Shown here one piece after another: positions 55,408 to 63,877 of a stretch of 64,000 bases of DNA. Made by a program: the position numbers and the translations under genes. The DNA is from Aliiroseovarius crassostreae (GTDB lineage Bacteria > Pseudomonadota > Alphaproteobacteria > Rhodobacterales > Rhodobacteraceae). Each line of letters opens with the position of its first letter. Position 1 is the stretch's first letter. The notes beneath the pieces were generated by a model. It did not search any database. It was not told the DNA's origin and saw only the letters and a list, made by a program, of their open reading frames with translations. The stretch covers positions 162,011-226,010 of the forward strand of contig NZ_LKBA01000023.1 of NCBI RefSeq assembly GCF_001307765.1, in the 5' to 3' direction.

Positions 55408-55848
55408 TCATTGCCGACCAATACATTTTCCGGTTGTTCTGTATTTTTCTTCCGTGAAGAAATAATCGGGTTCTACCCCTGCAGCTTTCAAAAGAGCAGG
55501 CCTGCCGTCTTTGTAGAGCGTAAGCTCATATTTCGTGCGCCCCAGAATACTTGCACTGCTTCTCCCGCTGCTGCGCCACACATCCGAGTTGCCAAACCAA
55601 AACACAAATCTCTTGCGAAGATTGTTTTCGAACACCACCTCAGCCTTCAGTGCGCGTTCTCCAAAGCGATCAAACAGCTTTGCCCGCACTGAACCAAAGG
55701 CCCGCGCGGGATCATCATCAAGGCGGATCTGGTCAGGAACCCATAACCGGTACCGGTCCGGGATCTTGAAAGTACAGTCATAGGTTTCTGCCGCAGCAGG
55801 CGCGGCAAGCAGGAACAGGGAAAGTGAGGATACGAGAAATGATTTCAT
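55408..55848 (-). CDS. small secreted two-Cys protein C
   Basis: A 146-residue protein with a signal peptide (MKSFLVSSLSLFLLAAPAAA, cut before ETYDC), TYDCTF near the mature start and TGKCIGRQ at the end. It is most like D: WVP at the same place, KAEVVF, then YELTLYKDGRPALLKA. Other starts are possible at 55860 and 55920, but 55848 gives the standard signal peptide. It lies 57 bases after D and 65 before B, all on the minus strand. Function unknown. Confidence 0.7.
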   Translation of the reverse strand: MKSFLVSSLSLFLLAAPAAAETYDCTFKIPDRYRLWVPDQIRLDDDPARAFGSVRAKLFDRFGERALKAEVVFENNLRKRFVFWFGNSDVWRSSGRSSASILGRTKYELTLYKDGRPALLKAAGVEPDYFFTEEKYRTTGKCIGRQ

Positions 55849-55904
55849 TACTTTAACCATCAGATATTCAGTTTTCGAGGCATCAGACAGGCAACCCAGC
55901 TGTG

Positions 55905-56339
55905 CTATTTCTTCTTGCACTCACCTTTGAAGCGAACCTTCAAATTGCTCCAGCCAAGTGTTTCCGGCTTGGTTGTCGCTTTCAGGAGCGCCGGGCGTTC
56001 ATCTGAGTAAATCGTCAAGGAGTATCGGGCACTGCCCACGTCACGCCTTGCATACCCACCAGCATTCGTCACGCTTGGGTCGATATTTTGAAATCCAAAC
56101 CTGATCCGCTCATCGGTACTGAGCATCAGCTTTGCTGGAATAAAGGACTTTCCTGATTTCCGGAAAATCTCTGCCGACACTTTATCGCGCCCGTAATCCC
56201 GGTCACGGATCAGGGTAATTTGCGCCGGCACCCAGTCCCGGTGCCGTTCTGTCACGTCAAACGTGCAGATCAAGGTTTCAGCAATGGCAGGAGCGGCTAA
56301 ACTGCTCGCCAGCATTGTAGAAAAAACAATATATTTCAT
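55905..56339 (-). CDS. small secreted two-Cys protein D
   Basis: A 144-residue protein with a signal peptide (MKYIVFSTMLASSLAAPAIA, cut before ETLIC), LICTFD near the mature start and GECKKK at the end. Shared with C are RDWVPAQITL, AKLMLSTDERIRFGF, then YSLTIYSDERPALLKA. It is the first gene after soxG. Its ATG lies five bases after a strong hairpin whose right arm contains GGGGTT, the only candidate ribosome-binding site. Function unknown. Confidence 0.7.
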   Translation of the reverse strand: MKYIVFSTMLASSLAAPAIAETLICTFDVTERHRDWVPAQITLIRDRDYGRDKVSAEIFRKSGKSFIPAKLMLSTDERIRFGFQNIDPSVTNAGGYARRDVGSARYSLTIYSDERPALLKATTKPETLGWSNLKVRFKGECKKK

Positions 56340-56343
56340 AAAG

Positions 56344-56390
56344 TTAACCCCGAAACAGCTTAGCGTTGCGCTAAATCAATTCGGGGTTAA
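56344..56390 (-). promoter_or_regulatory. hairpin directly upstream of gene D
   Basis: TTAACCCCGAA (56344-56354) and TTCGGGGTTAA (56380-56390) form an 11-bp perfect stem, and TTAGCG/CGCTAA makes an inner stem. On the minus strand it ends five bases before the ATG of D. It may end sox operon transcription or hide the ribosome-binding site of D. Confidence 0.6.
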
Positions 56391-56424
56391 ACTCAATCTT
56401 GAATTGCAAGTTTGTCACTTGACG

Positions 56425-56979
56425 TCAGAAGACCTCGCCTCCAGGAAGCGCTGCATCCTTCAACAGGTCATAGGCATACTGCCCAACGGACCGGAAACAG
56501 ACCAGTTCTGCGGTCTCTTCGTCGATCAGATGGAACGCCGCCGGGATCTGCGCGATGCGGGTACGGCGCAGTTGGCCCGGAACCATAACCGACACGTCAG
56601 CGGGGCTAAGTTTGGCCACCACTTCACGCGCTGCCTTGCCAATAACCCGGAACACGGCGCGCGCGTCAGAGACGTTCACCACAAGCGCATGTTCACCAGC
56701 CAGCGTGGCGTTCATCGCGTCGATGATGCCCGGAGCAGCCGCGTGATCCACGATCAGCAAAAGCTCATCCGGGGACATCCAGGCGGTGCGCCCCGCCTCG
56801 CCCGACAGGATTTCCCCCTGCCCCGGCATTTTGGTCCCGGTGGCTTCTTTCACCGCTTTCGCCAGTGTCTTCGAAGCCAGATCACCGCGCACGGTGATCA
56901 TGCCCACGAGGCCCTGTTCTTCGATGCGGCAATAGCCGTCAAACGACGCGCCATTGAGTGCGGAAACAGCTTTAGACAT
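56425..56979 (-). CDS. soxG: sarcosine oxidase gamma subunit
   Basis: A 184-residue subunit of heterotetrameric sarcosine oxidase. The start at 56979 (MSKAVSALNGASFDGY) overlaps the soxA stop and has GGGGAGAAG upstream. Family segments are GEILSGEAGRTAWMSPDELL near residue 70 and FHLIDEETAELVCFRSVGQYA near the end. It shows GcvT-like folding in this family. It is last in soxBDAG. Its 3' end is partly duplicated 1.6 kb downstream. Confidence 0.93.
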   Translation of the reverse strand: MSKAVSALNGASFDGYCRIEEQGLVGMITVRGDLASKTLAKAVKEATGTKMPGQGEILSGEAGRTAWMSPDELLLIVDHAAAPGIIDAMNATLAGEHALVVNVSDARAVFRVIGKAAREVVAKLSPADVSVMVPGQLRRTRIAQIPAAFHLIDEETAELVCFRSVGQYAYDLLKDAALPGGEVF

Positions 56980-59900
56980 TCTGCTTCTCCCCATCCTTGT
57001 CATAGAAGACCGGATCACAGATCCGCGCCTTGATCACTGTGTTGGTGCCATCCACGGTCGGGAAGGAAATCACCTCGCCCATCCGGTCGGGGCCGTGTTT
57101 CACAAGCCCCATGGCGATGCCGCGTTTCAGGGTTGGCGAATAATAGGTCGAGGTCACGCGCCCGATCACAACCTTCTGGCCGTTTTCGTTCACGCCTTCG
57201 CCCTGCGCATAGGCCCCGTCCGGCAGGACAGACCCATCGAGGGTTTCCAGCCCAACCAGTTTCCAGCGCTCCGGATCGGTCATATGGCTGCGCAGCTGGG
57301 CGCGTTTGCCAAGGAAGTCTTCCTTCTTCTTGGAAATCGCCCAGTTCAGCCCCAGATCCTGCGGGATCACCGTGCCGTCGGTTTCGTCGCCAATCATAAT
57401 AAAGCCTTTTTCGGCCCGCATGATGTGCAGACATTCGGTGCCGTAAGGCATCACGCCGAACTCTTCCCCGGCTTCCAGAAGTGCATCCCAGAAGGCACGC
57501 CCCTGCGAGGCAGGCACAGCGATTTCATAGCTGAGCTCACCCGAAAACGAGATCCGGTAGGCGCGCGCATCGAATTCACCGATCTTGCCATCACGCCACT
57601 GCATGAAAGGCAGAGCCTCGGCAGACAGATCCATGCCGCCTTCGGCGCCCGCATTCAGCTTTTCCAGCACCTTGCGCGCGTATGGCCCCACAACGGCAAC
57701 CTGCGCCAGCTGTTCGGTCACATTGGCGACATAGACTTTCCAGTCCCACCATTCGGTCTGCAGCCATTCTTCCATCCAGCCATGGATGCGATCGGCCCCA
57801 CCCGAGGTGGTGTGACACAGCCAGGTGTCTTCGTCGATGCGGGCAACCACACCATCATCCGACAGGAAGCCGTTTTCCGAACACATCAGACCATAGCGAC
57901 ATTTGCCAACAGCCAGGTTCGACATCATGTTGGTATACATCATGTCCATGAACTTGCCTGCATCCGGCCCTTTGACAATCAGCTTACCAAGGGTCGATGC
58001 ATCCAGCAGGCCGAGGTTCTCACGGGTGTTCAGCACCTCGCGATTGACCGCCTGCTCATGAGTCTCACCCTTGCGCGGATAGGTATAGGGACGGCGCCAG
58101 TGGCCAACCGGTTCCATATAGGCGCCCTGCTCTTCATGCCATTCATGCATCGGCGTGCGGCGAATGGGTTGAAAGATTTCGGCCCGTGCCTCACCAGTGA
58201 TCGCGCCCATCGAAATGGGGTGATAGGGCGGGCGGAAGGTGGTGGTGCCGGTGGTCGGGATCTCTTGACCCAGGGCATTAGACAATACCGCCAAGCCGTT
58301 GATATTCGACAACTTCCCCTGATCCGTCGCCATGCCAAGTGTGGTATACCGCTTGGTGTGCTCAACGCTTTCATAGCCCTCACGAGCAGCAAGCTGCACG
58401 TCGGACACTTTCACGTCGTTCTGATAGTCCAGCCACATTTTCATGCGCTTTTTCGGACCTGCGCCCTGCGGCATGATCCAGACTGGCTCCAGAGCGGCTT
58501 CGGCCTCAGCTTCCCCTTTCGGAGCGGCCATCTCGCCTTCCCCCGCAGCAGCCAGACCGGCCTTCACGGCATTGTCCAGAACGGCACCCAGGGCGAACTC
58601 ACCATCTGCCGAGCCTGCCGGGATCACAAAGCCTTCGCCATTTGCGCCAAGCGGCGGGCGGGAGGCGTCGGGGCGGAACATGGCGTTGGCCTCGTCCCAG
58701 TTGAGCTTGCCACCGCAATGTGACCAGAGGTGCACAACCGGGGACCAGCCGCCGGACATGGCAACCGCGTCACAGGCGATTTCTTCCAGCGTGGCCCCTT
58801 CGCCTTGCTGGGCGCAGAGGGTCACACCGGTGACGGATTTGCCACCTTTGACCATGCCAATGGCTTTGCCGTTTTCCACGCGAATACCAGCCTCGCGAGC
58901 CGCATCCGCCAGCGCGCCGCCACCGTTGGGGCGGGCGTCGATGATCACCGGCACCTCAAGACCAGCCGCCTTCACGGCCAGCGCGGTGCGATAGGCGTCG
59001 TCATTGTTGGTCACAACCACCACACGGTCGCCGGCGGAAACACCCCAGTTCACGAGGTAATCACGCACGGCACCGGCCAGCATCACGCCGGGGATGTCGT
59101 TGCCTGCAAAAGACAGCGGACGTTCAATGGCACCGGTTGCGGTGACAATCTTGCCAGCCCGGATCCGCCACAGGCGGTGACGCGGACGACCATCGCCGGG
59201 GGTGTGATCTGCCACACGTTCGTAGCCAGTCACATAACCGTGATCATAAACCCCTGCCCCCATAGTGCGGGTGCGGAGCGTCACATTGTCCATCGCTTCC
59301 AGTTCAGCCACAGCGGCGTCGACCCACTCGGCAGGTGATTTGCCATCAATGGTGCCGCCATCCACAGGCGCACGACCGCCCCAGTGGTTGGTTTGCTCGA
59401 TCAGCATGACCTTCTTGCCCGACTTAGCCGCGGCCAGGGCTGCGGCCAGACCGGCCACGCCACCGCCCACAACCAGAATATCGGTGTGGTGATAATAATG
59501 CTCGTAGCGATCGGCATCAAAAGTCTCAGCGTCAGGCGCTTTGCCCAGACCGGCGGATTGACGCACAATCGGTTCAAACACATGCTTCCAGCCCGCGCGC
59601 GGGAACATGAAGGTCTTGTAGTAGAACCCGGCAGGGAGCCAGCGCGACACGTAGTTGTTCACCACACCCACGTCGAACTCAAGGCTCGGCCAGTGGTTTT
59701 GCGACCCAGCGGTCAGACCGTCAAACAGCTCGGTAGTGGTGACACGTTGGTTCGGCTCAAAGCGCGCGCCTTCGCCCATGTTCACCAGGGCGTTCGGCTC
59801 TTCTGCTCCGCTCGCAATGATGCCGCGCGGACGGTGGTATTTGAACGAACGGCCCACAAGGGTCTGGCCTTCGCCCAGCAGAGCGGACGCAAGGGTATCC

Positions 59901-59995
59901 CCTTCAAAACCCTTCATTTTCTTGCCATTGAAGGTGAAGTTCTTCACCTTCGAGCGGTCGATCAGGCGACCGCCAGTTGAAAGACGGGTGCTCAT
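56972..59995 (-). CDS. soxA: sarcosine oxidase alpha subunit
   Basis: A 1007-residue subunit. The N-terminal ferredoxin-like segment (about 1-110) precedes a dinucleotide-binding domain, DILVVGGGVAGLAAALAAAK near residue 172, that holds NAD+. The C-terminal third (about 610-1000) is a GcvT-like folate-binding domain, with GLLDASTLGKLIVKGPDAG and YGTECLHIMRAEKGFIMIGD. With SoxB it oxidises sarcosine and passes the methyl group to tetrahydrofolate. The start overlaps the soxD stop by ATGA. Confidence 0.96.
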   Translation of the reverse strand: MSTRLSTGGRLIDRSKVKNFTFNGKKMKGFEGDTLASALLGEGQTLVGRSFKYHRPRGIIASGAEEPNALVNMGEGARFEPNQRVTTTELFDGLTAGSQNHWPSLEFDVGVVNNYVSRWLPAGFYYKTFMFPRAGWKHVFEPIVRQSAGLGKAPDAETFDADRYEHYYHHTDILVVGGGVAGLAAALAAAKSGKKVMLIEQTNHWGGRAPVDGGTIDGKSPAEWVDAAVAELEAMDNVTLRTRTMGAGVYDHGYVTGYERVADHTPGDGRPRHRLWRIRAGKIVTATGAIERPLSFAGNDIPGVMLAGAVRDYLVNWGVSAGDRVVVVTNNDDAYRTALAVKAAGLEVPVIIDARPNGGGALADAAREAGIRVENGKAIGMVKGGKSVTGVTLCAQQGEGATLEEIACDAVAMSGGWSPVVHLWSHCGGKLNWDEANAMFRPDASRPPLGANGEGFVIPAGSADGEFALGAVLDNAVKAGLAAAGEGEMAAPKGEAEAEAALEPVWIMPQGAGPKKRMKMWLDYQNDVKVSDVQLAAREGYESVEHTKRYTTLGMATDQGKLSNINGLAVLSNALGQEIPTTGTTTFRPPYHPISMGAITGEARAEIFQPIRRTPMHEWHEEQGAYMEPVGHWRRPYTYPRKGETHEQAVNREVLNTRENLGLLDASTLGKLIVKGPDAGKFMDMMYTNMMSNLAVGKCRYGLMCSENGFLSDDGVVARIDEDTWLCHTTSGGADRIHGWMEEWLQTEWWDWKVYVANVTEQLAQVAVVGPYARKVLEKLNAGAEGGMDLSAEALPFMQWRDGKIGEFDARAYRISFSGELSYEIAVPASQGRAFWDALLEAGEEFGVMPYGTECLHIMRAEKGFIMIGDETDGTVIPQDLGLNWAISKKKEDFLGKRAQLRSHMTDPERWKLVGLETLDGSVLPDGAYAQGEGVNENGQKVVIGRVTSTYYSPTLKRGIAMGLVKHGPDRMGEVISFPTVDGTNTVIKARICDPVFYDKDGEKQNV

Positions 59996-60315
59996 TTATA
60001 CCCCTCCCAGTCAGGGTGTTTCGCCTTGACCGCGTCGATCACGTCCTGCGGCGGTTCGGTGGTTTGCGCGGAATAGGTCGCATAGACTTCCAGCGTCATC
60101 GTATTGCGGGCCGCGTGGAACCACTTGCCGCAACCCGACGCATGGCGCCAGCGCTCAAAGTGAACCCCTTTCGGGTTCTTGCGCATGAAGAGATAGGTTT
60201 CAAATTCATCATCCGACGAGCCGGGACCAAAACGCTTCAGATGCGCTTCGCCACCGCCATGCAGATTGGTTTCATCGGCCATAACGCCGCAGTAAGGGCA
60301 TTCAAGGATCAGCAT
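59992..60315 (-). CDS. soxD: sarcosine oxidase delta subunit
   Basis: A 107-residue zinc-binding subunit. Ligand-type residues are in LECPYCGVMADETNLHGGGEAH and the ASGCGKWFHAARNTMT motif. TAGGAGGATATGAG stands before the ATG at 60315 and fixes the start. It lies 11 bases after soxB and overlaps soxA by four bases. Confidence 0.95.
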   Translation of the reverse strand: MLILECPYCGVMADETNLHGGGEAHLKRFGPGSSDDEFETYLFMRKNPKGVHFERWRHASGCGKWFHAARNTMTLEVYATYSAQTTEPPQDVIDAVKAKHPDWEGYK

Positions 60316-60326
60316 CTCATATCCTC

Positions 60327-61574
60327 CTAGTGGGCCACGCCGGCCGCGACGCTTTCGTCGATAAAGCGGCCTTCGGTGAAGCGGTTGAGGCCAAATTCGG
60401 CAGCCAGCGGTCCGGGTTCGCCTTTGGCAACCAGCTCCGCCATCGCCCAGCCGGATCCGGGGATCGATTTGAACCCGCCGGTGCCCCAGCCTGCATTGAT
60501 GAAGGTGTTGCCCAGTGGCGTTTTCGAAATGATCGGCGAGCGGTCGCCGGTCACATCCACGATTCCACCCCATTGGCGCAGCATCTTGAGGCGCGACACC
60601 ATCGGGAAGGTCTCAACCAGCGCGCGCACGGTTTCCTCGATATGGTGGAACGACCCGCGCTGGGTGTAGTTGTTGAAGGCGTCAGTGCCGCCACCGATCA
60701 CCATCTCGCCTTTGTCCGACTGGGACATATAGCCGTGCACGGTGTTGGCCATCACAACCACATCCATGCAGGGTTTGATCGGCTCAGACACCAGCGCCTG
60801 CAGCGCCACAGATTCCATCGGCAGGCGGAAGCCAGCCATGTCAGCCAGGTGACCCGAGTTACCGGCCACGACAATCGCCATCTTGTCACAGGCGATGTCG
60901 CCCAGGGTGGTGCGCACGCCGGTCACTTTGCCGTCGGCCTGATCCACGCCGGTCACTTCGCATTTCTGGATGATGTCCATGCCCATGTCAGAACACGCGC
61001 GAGCATAACCCCAGGCCACGGCATCGTGGCGCGCGGTGCCGGCGCGTTCCTGCCACAACGCGCCCAGAACGGGGTAGCGCGGGCCGTTGATATTCATGAT
61101 CGGCACCAGTTCTTTTACGCGTTGGGGCGAAATGAACTCGGTCTTCACGCCTTGCAGCGCGTTGGCATGGGCCGTGCGCTGATAGCCGCGCACCTCATGA
61201 TGGGTCTGCGCCAGCATCATCACACCACGGGGGCTGAACATGACGTTATAGTTCAGGTCCTGCGACATGGTCTCATAAAGGCTGCGCGCCTTTTCATAGA
61301 TCGCCGCGGACGGATCCTGCAGATAGTTCGAGCGGATAATGGTGGTGTTCCGGCCCGTATTGCCGCCCCCCAGCCAGCCCTTTTCGATGATCGCCACATT
61401 GGTGATCCCGAAATTCTTGCCCAGGTAATAGGCGGTGGCCAGCCCGTGGCCGCCAGCGCCCACGATCACCACGTCATATTTCTTTTTAGGAGTGGGCGAC
61501 TTCCAGGCGCGTTCCCACCCTTGGTGGTAGCGCACACCCTCCCGTGCGATGGCAAATGCCGAATAACGTCTCAT
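60327..61574 (-). CDS. soxB: sarcosine oxidase beta subunit
   Basis: A 415-residue flavoprotein that oxidises sarcosine. The FAD motif is DVVIVGAGGHGLATAYYLG near residue 32, followed by IEKGWLGGGNTGRNTTIIRSNY, where FMN is bound covalently in the family. The C-terminal FAD segment is GWGTGGFKSIPGSGWAMAELVA. The ATG at 61574 gives the usual MRRYSAFAIAREG. It heads soxBDAG; a palindrome at 61740 could be its operator. Confidence 0.96.
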   Translation of the reverse strand: MRRYSAFAIAREGVRYHQGWERAWKSPTPKKKYDVVIVGAGGHGLATAYYLGKNFGITNVAIIEKGWLGGGNTGRNTTIIRSNYLQDPSAAIYEKARSLYETMSQDLNYNVMFSPRGVMMLAQTHHEVRGYQRTAHANALQGVKTEFISPQRVKELVPIMNINGPRYPVLGALWQERAGTARHDAVAWGYARACSDMGMDIIQKCEVTGVDQADGKVTGVRTTLGDIACDKMAIVVAGNSGHLADMAGFRLPMESVALQALVSEPIKPCMDVVVMANTVHGYMSQSDKGEMVIGGGTDAFNNYTQRGSFHHIEETVRALVETFPMVSRLKMLRQWGGIVDVTGDRSPIISKTPLGNTFINAGWGTGGFKSIPGSGWAMAELVAKGEPGPLAAEFGLNRFTEGRFIDESVAAGVAH

Positions 61575-61739
61575 GCTAACCCCGTCGAATCCTCTGATTG
61601 GGCGTTCGGTATCCTTCCCTTTTACGCTTTTGTGTGTCGCATCCTTGGCGATCCAGCGCCGTTTATAGGCAAAAAGCGACATTGAGGGTTTTACCCCTGA
61701 TCGCAGTACAGATCACAGCTTGGTGATCAGGCCCTTTGC

Positions 61740-61758
61740 TTGACACATATCATGTCAA
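61740..61758. promoter_or_regulatory. palindrome between soxB and ccmI
   Basis: TTGACA (61740-61745) and TGTCAA (61753-61758) are inverted arms around CATATCA. It lies about 166 bases upstream of soxB and 91 upstream of ccmI. It could be a regulator site or simply contain a -35 element for ccmI. A second pair, CTGATC/GATCAG, lies at about 61698-61730. Confidence 0.4.
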
Positions 61759-61848
61759 CAGGGGCCGAATTGTCACATCTACGCTTTGGGGGTTTTTAAC
61801 CCGGCCTTCCCCCATTACATGATACGGGACCAAACAGACGGAGATATC

Positions 61849-63120
61849 ATGGTTTTCTGGGCACTCACCGGCGCAATTGTACTGGCCGCTGTTCTCATCC
61901 TGTCACGACAGATCCTACGCCGAACCCCCGAAGAGGCCGGATCGGAAATCACCTCGGACATGCAGATTTATCGCGACCAACTGAAAGAACTAGACCGGGA
62001 TCTGGAACGGGGGACGGTTGGCAAGAACGAGGCAGACCGCACCCGTCTGGAAATCTCGCGTCGCCTGCTGGATGCCGACCGCCAGGCGCAGGCCCGAATG
62101 CGGGCAACCGATGCCCCAGAGGGCACAACCCGTCTGGCCATGGGGCTTGCTGCAACAGCGCTGATTACAGGCAGTTTTGGCCTTTATTGGGGGCTGGGCA
62201 GCCCCGGCGCCGAGGATCTTGGCCTTAAAAAGCGCATCGCAAAAGCAGAAGCGCTTCGTGTGGCACGACCGTCGCAGGCTGAAATCGAGGCCGAACGCCC
62301 CGAATGGTCTGGCCCCCCCGAAGGCACCCCCGAAAATTACATCAAACTGGTCGACAGCCTACGTGCCAAGATGCAGGAAACCCCGGAGGATCCCCGCGGG
62401 CTGGACCTCCTCGTGCAGCATGAAACAAATATGGGCAACCTCATCGCAGCCCGCACGGCCATGGATCGCCTGATGGAGATCAAGGGCTCCGAGGCCAGCT
62501 CGGACGACTATGCCCGTCAGGCGGATGTCATGATCATGACCGCCGGCGGCTTTGTTTCGCCCGAAGCCGAAGAAGCACTGCGCGTGGCGCTGATCAAAGA
62601 TGCCTCAAATCCGGTGGCCCGTTATTATACCGGGCTGATGTTTGCCCAGAACTCACGCCCGGATCTGGCCTTCCGCCTGTGGCGCGCTCTTTTGGAAGAA
62701 GGTCCGGATGGCGCCCCCTGGATCACCCCGATCCGCACGCAGATCGAAAGGCTGGCACAGATGGCGGGTGAAAACTTCACCCTTCCACCGCGCGCAGCCA
62801 AGGCAACCGCCCCCCTGCCGTCGGCAGACCCCGACGGGTTGGCCGGTCCTTCAGCCGAAGACATGGCCGCCGCCGCAGAAATGAGTGACGAGGACCGTCA
62901 GGACATGATCCGAGGGATGGTGAACCAACTGTCCGAACGCCTTGCCACCGAGGGGGGCACACCTGCAGAATGGGCCCGACTGATCACCGTTCTGGGCGTG
63001 TTGGGCGATACCGAACGGGCTGCGGCCATTTGGGGCGAGGCCCAGAAAACATTTGCGGGCACGGGCGATGCGTTTGAAATGGTCAAACAAGCGGCTATTC
63101 AGGCCGGGGTGGCAGAGTGA
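61849..63120 (+). CDS. ccmI: cytochrome c maturation protein CcmI (CycH)
   Basis: A 423-residue protein that presents apocytochrome c to the haem ligase. Two N-terminal helices are visible (WALTGAIVLAAVLILS at about 4-19 and LAMGLAATALITGSFGLYWGL at about 83-103) with a coiled coil between (MQIYRDQLKELDRDLERGTV). A periplasmic TPR domain follows. The ATG at 61849 has GGAG upstream. It overlaps ruvX by four bases (GTGA). Confidence 0.92.
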   Translation: MVFWALTGAIVLAAVLILSRQILRRTPEEAGSEITSDMQIYRDQLKELDRDLERGTVGKNEADRTRLEISRRLLDADRQAQARMRATDAPEGTTRLAMGLAATALITGSFGLYWGLGSPGAEDLGLKKRIAKAEALRVARPSQAEIEAERPEWSGPPEGTPENYIKLVDSLRAKMQETPEDPRGLDLLVQHETNMGNLIAARTAMDRLMEIKGSEASSDDYARQADVMIMTAGGFVSPEAEEALRVALIKDASNPVARYYTGLMFAQNSRPDLAFRLWRALLEEGPDGAPWITPIRTQIERLAQMAGENFTLPPRAAKATAPLPSADPDGLAGPSAEDMAAAAEMSDEDRQDMIRGMVNQLSERLATEGGTPAEWARLITVLGVLGDTERAAAIWGEAQKTFAGTGDAFEMVKQAAIQAGVAE

Positions 63121-63593
63121 CCCCAGCTGTGATCCATGAGGATATTGCGGATTTCGCGGCAGCTCTCTCACCGATGACGGCCCTGGCGGGGCTGGACCTC
63201 GGCACCAAGACCATCGGGGTTGCGGTGTCCGACGGGTTTCGCCAGGTTGCCACCCCTTTGGAGACCATCAAACGCAAGAAATTCACACTGGATGCGGGGC
63301 GTATTCTTGAGATTGTCGCAGAGCGGCAGCTGGGCGGCATTGTCCTTGGCCTGCCCCGCAACATGGATGGCACCGAAGGGCCGCGCTGCCAATCCACACG
63401 CGCGTTTGCCAGAAATCTGGCCAAACTGACCGAGCTTCCCATCACCTTCTGGGATGAACGCCTGTCCACCGTGGCCGCCGAACGGGCCCTTCTGGAGGCG
63501 GATACGTCACGAAAGCGTCGCTCCGAGGTCATCGACCATGTCGCTGCCGGGTATATCCTGCAAGGAGTGCTGGATCGTATGAGGCATCTTTGA
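63117..63593 (+). CDS. ruvX: Holliday junction resolvase-like protein RuvX (YqgF)
   Basis: A 158-residue RNase H-fold nuclease involved in 16S rRNA 5' maturation and possibly recombination. The catalytic Asp lies in LAGLDLGTKTIGVAVSDGF near residue 27. GGIVLGLPRNMDGTEGPRC and FWDERLSTVAAERAL are family motifs, and the last Asp is in SEVIDHVAAGYILQ. The GTG start overlaps the ccmI stop (GTGA). Confidence 0.94.
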   Translation: MTPAVIHEDIADFAAALSPMTALAGLDLGTKTIGVAVSDGFRQVATPLETIKRKKFTLDAGRILEIVAERQLGGIVLGLPRNMDGTEGPRCQSTRAFARNLAKLTELPITFWDERLSTVAAERALLEADTSRKRRSEVIDHVAAGYILQGVLDRMRHL

Positions 63594-63847
63594 TGGCGGA
63601 TGACGGGAAAATCTGGGTGCGTGACGAGGTGGACAGCCCCTGCGTGAAAATCTGTGTTGTGCACCGCGACGCAGGCCTTTGCACCGGCTGCCTGCGCACG
63701 CTTGACGAAATCGCCAGCTGGTCATCCCTTCCGGCTGAAACCCGCCGCGAGATCATGGACACCCTCCCGGAACGCCGCTCGGAACTGACCAAACGTCGCG
63801 GTGGGCGACGCGCCCGTCAACGGCGAGCCATGGGGTTGGACGAATAA
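63593..63847 (+). CDS. DUF1289 family protein
   Basis: An 84-residue protein with four conserved Cys in SPCVKICVVHRDAGLCTGC, followed by LRTLDEIASW, the DUF1289 pattern. The Cys set suggests an Fe-S cluster or zinc site. The C-terminus is Arg-rich. The start ATG overlaps the ruvX stop (TGATG), so the two are coupled. Function unknown. Confidence 0.85.
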   Translation: MADDGKIWVRDEVDSPCVKICVVHRDAGLCTGCLRTLDEIASWSSLPAETRREIMDTLPERRSELTKRRGGRRARQRRAMGLDE

Positions 63848-63877
63848 CACCCCCTCCGTGCCGGGTTCACAGACCTA

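Noticed and set aside
56954..58723. A 589-codon plus-strand ORF opposite soxA
   Set aside because: Antisense shadow of soxA, with composition typical of a mirrored frame.
60330..61685. A 451-codon plus-strand ORF opposite soxB
   Set aside because: Antisense shadow of soxB; His/Gly-rich and without domains.
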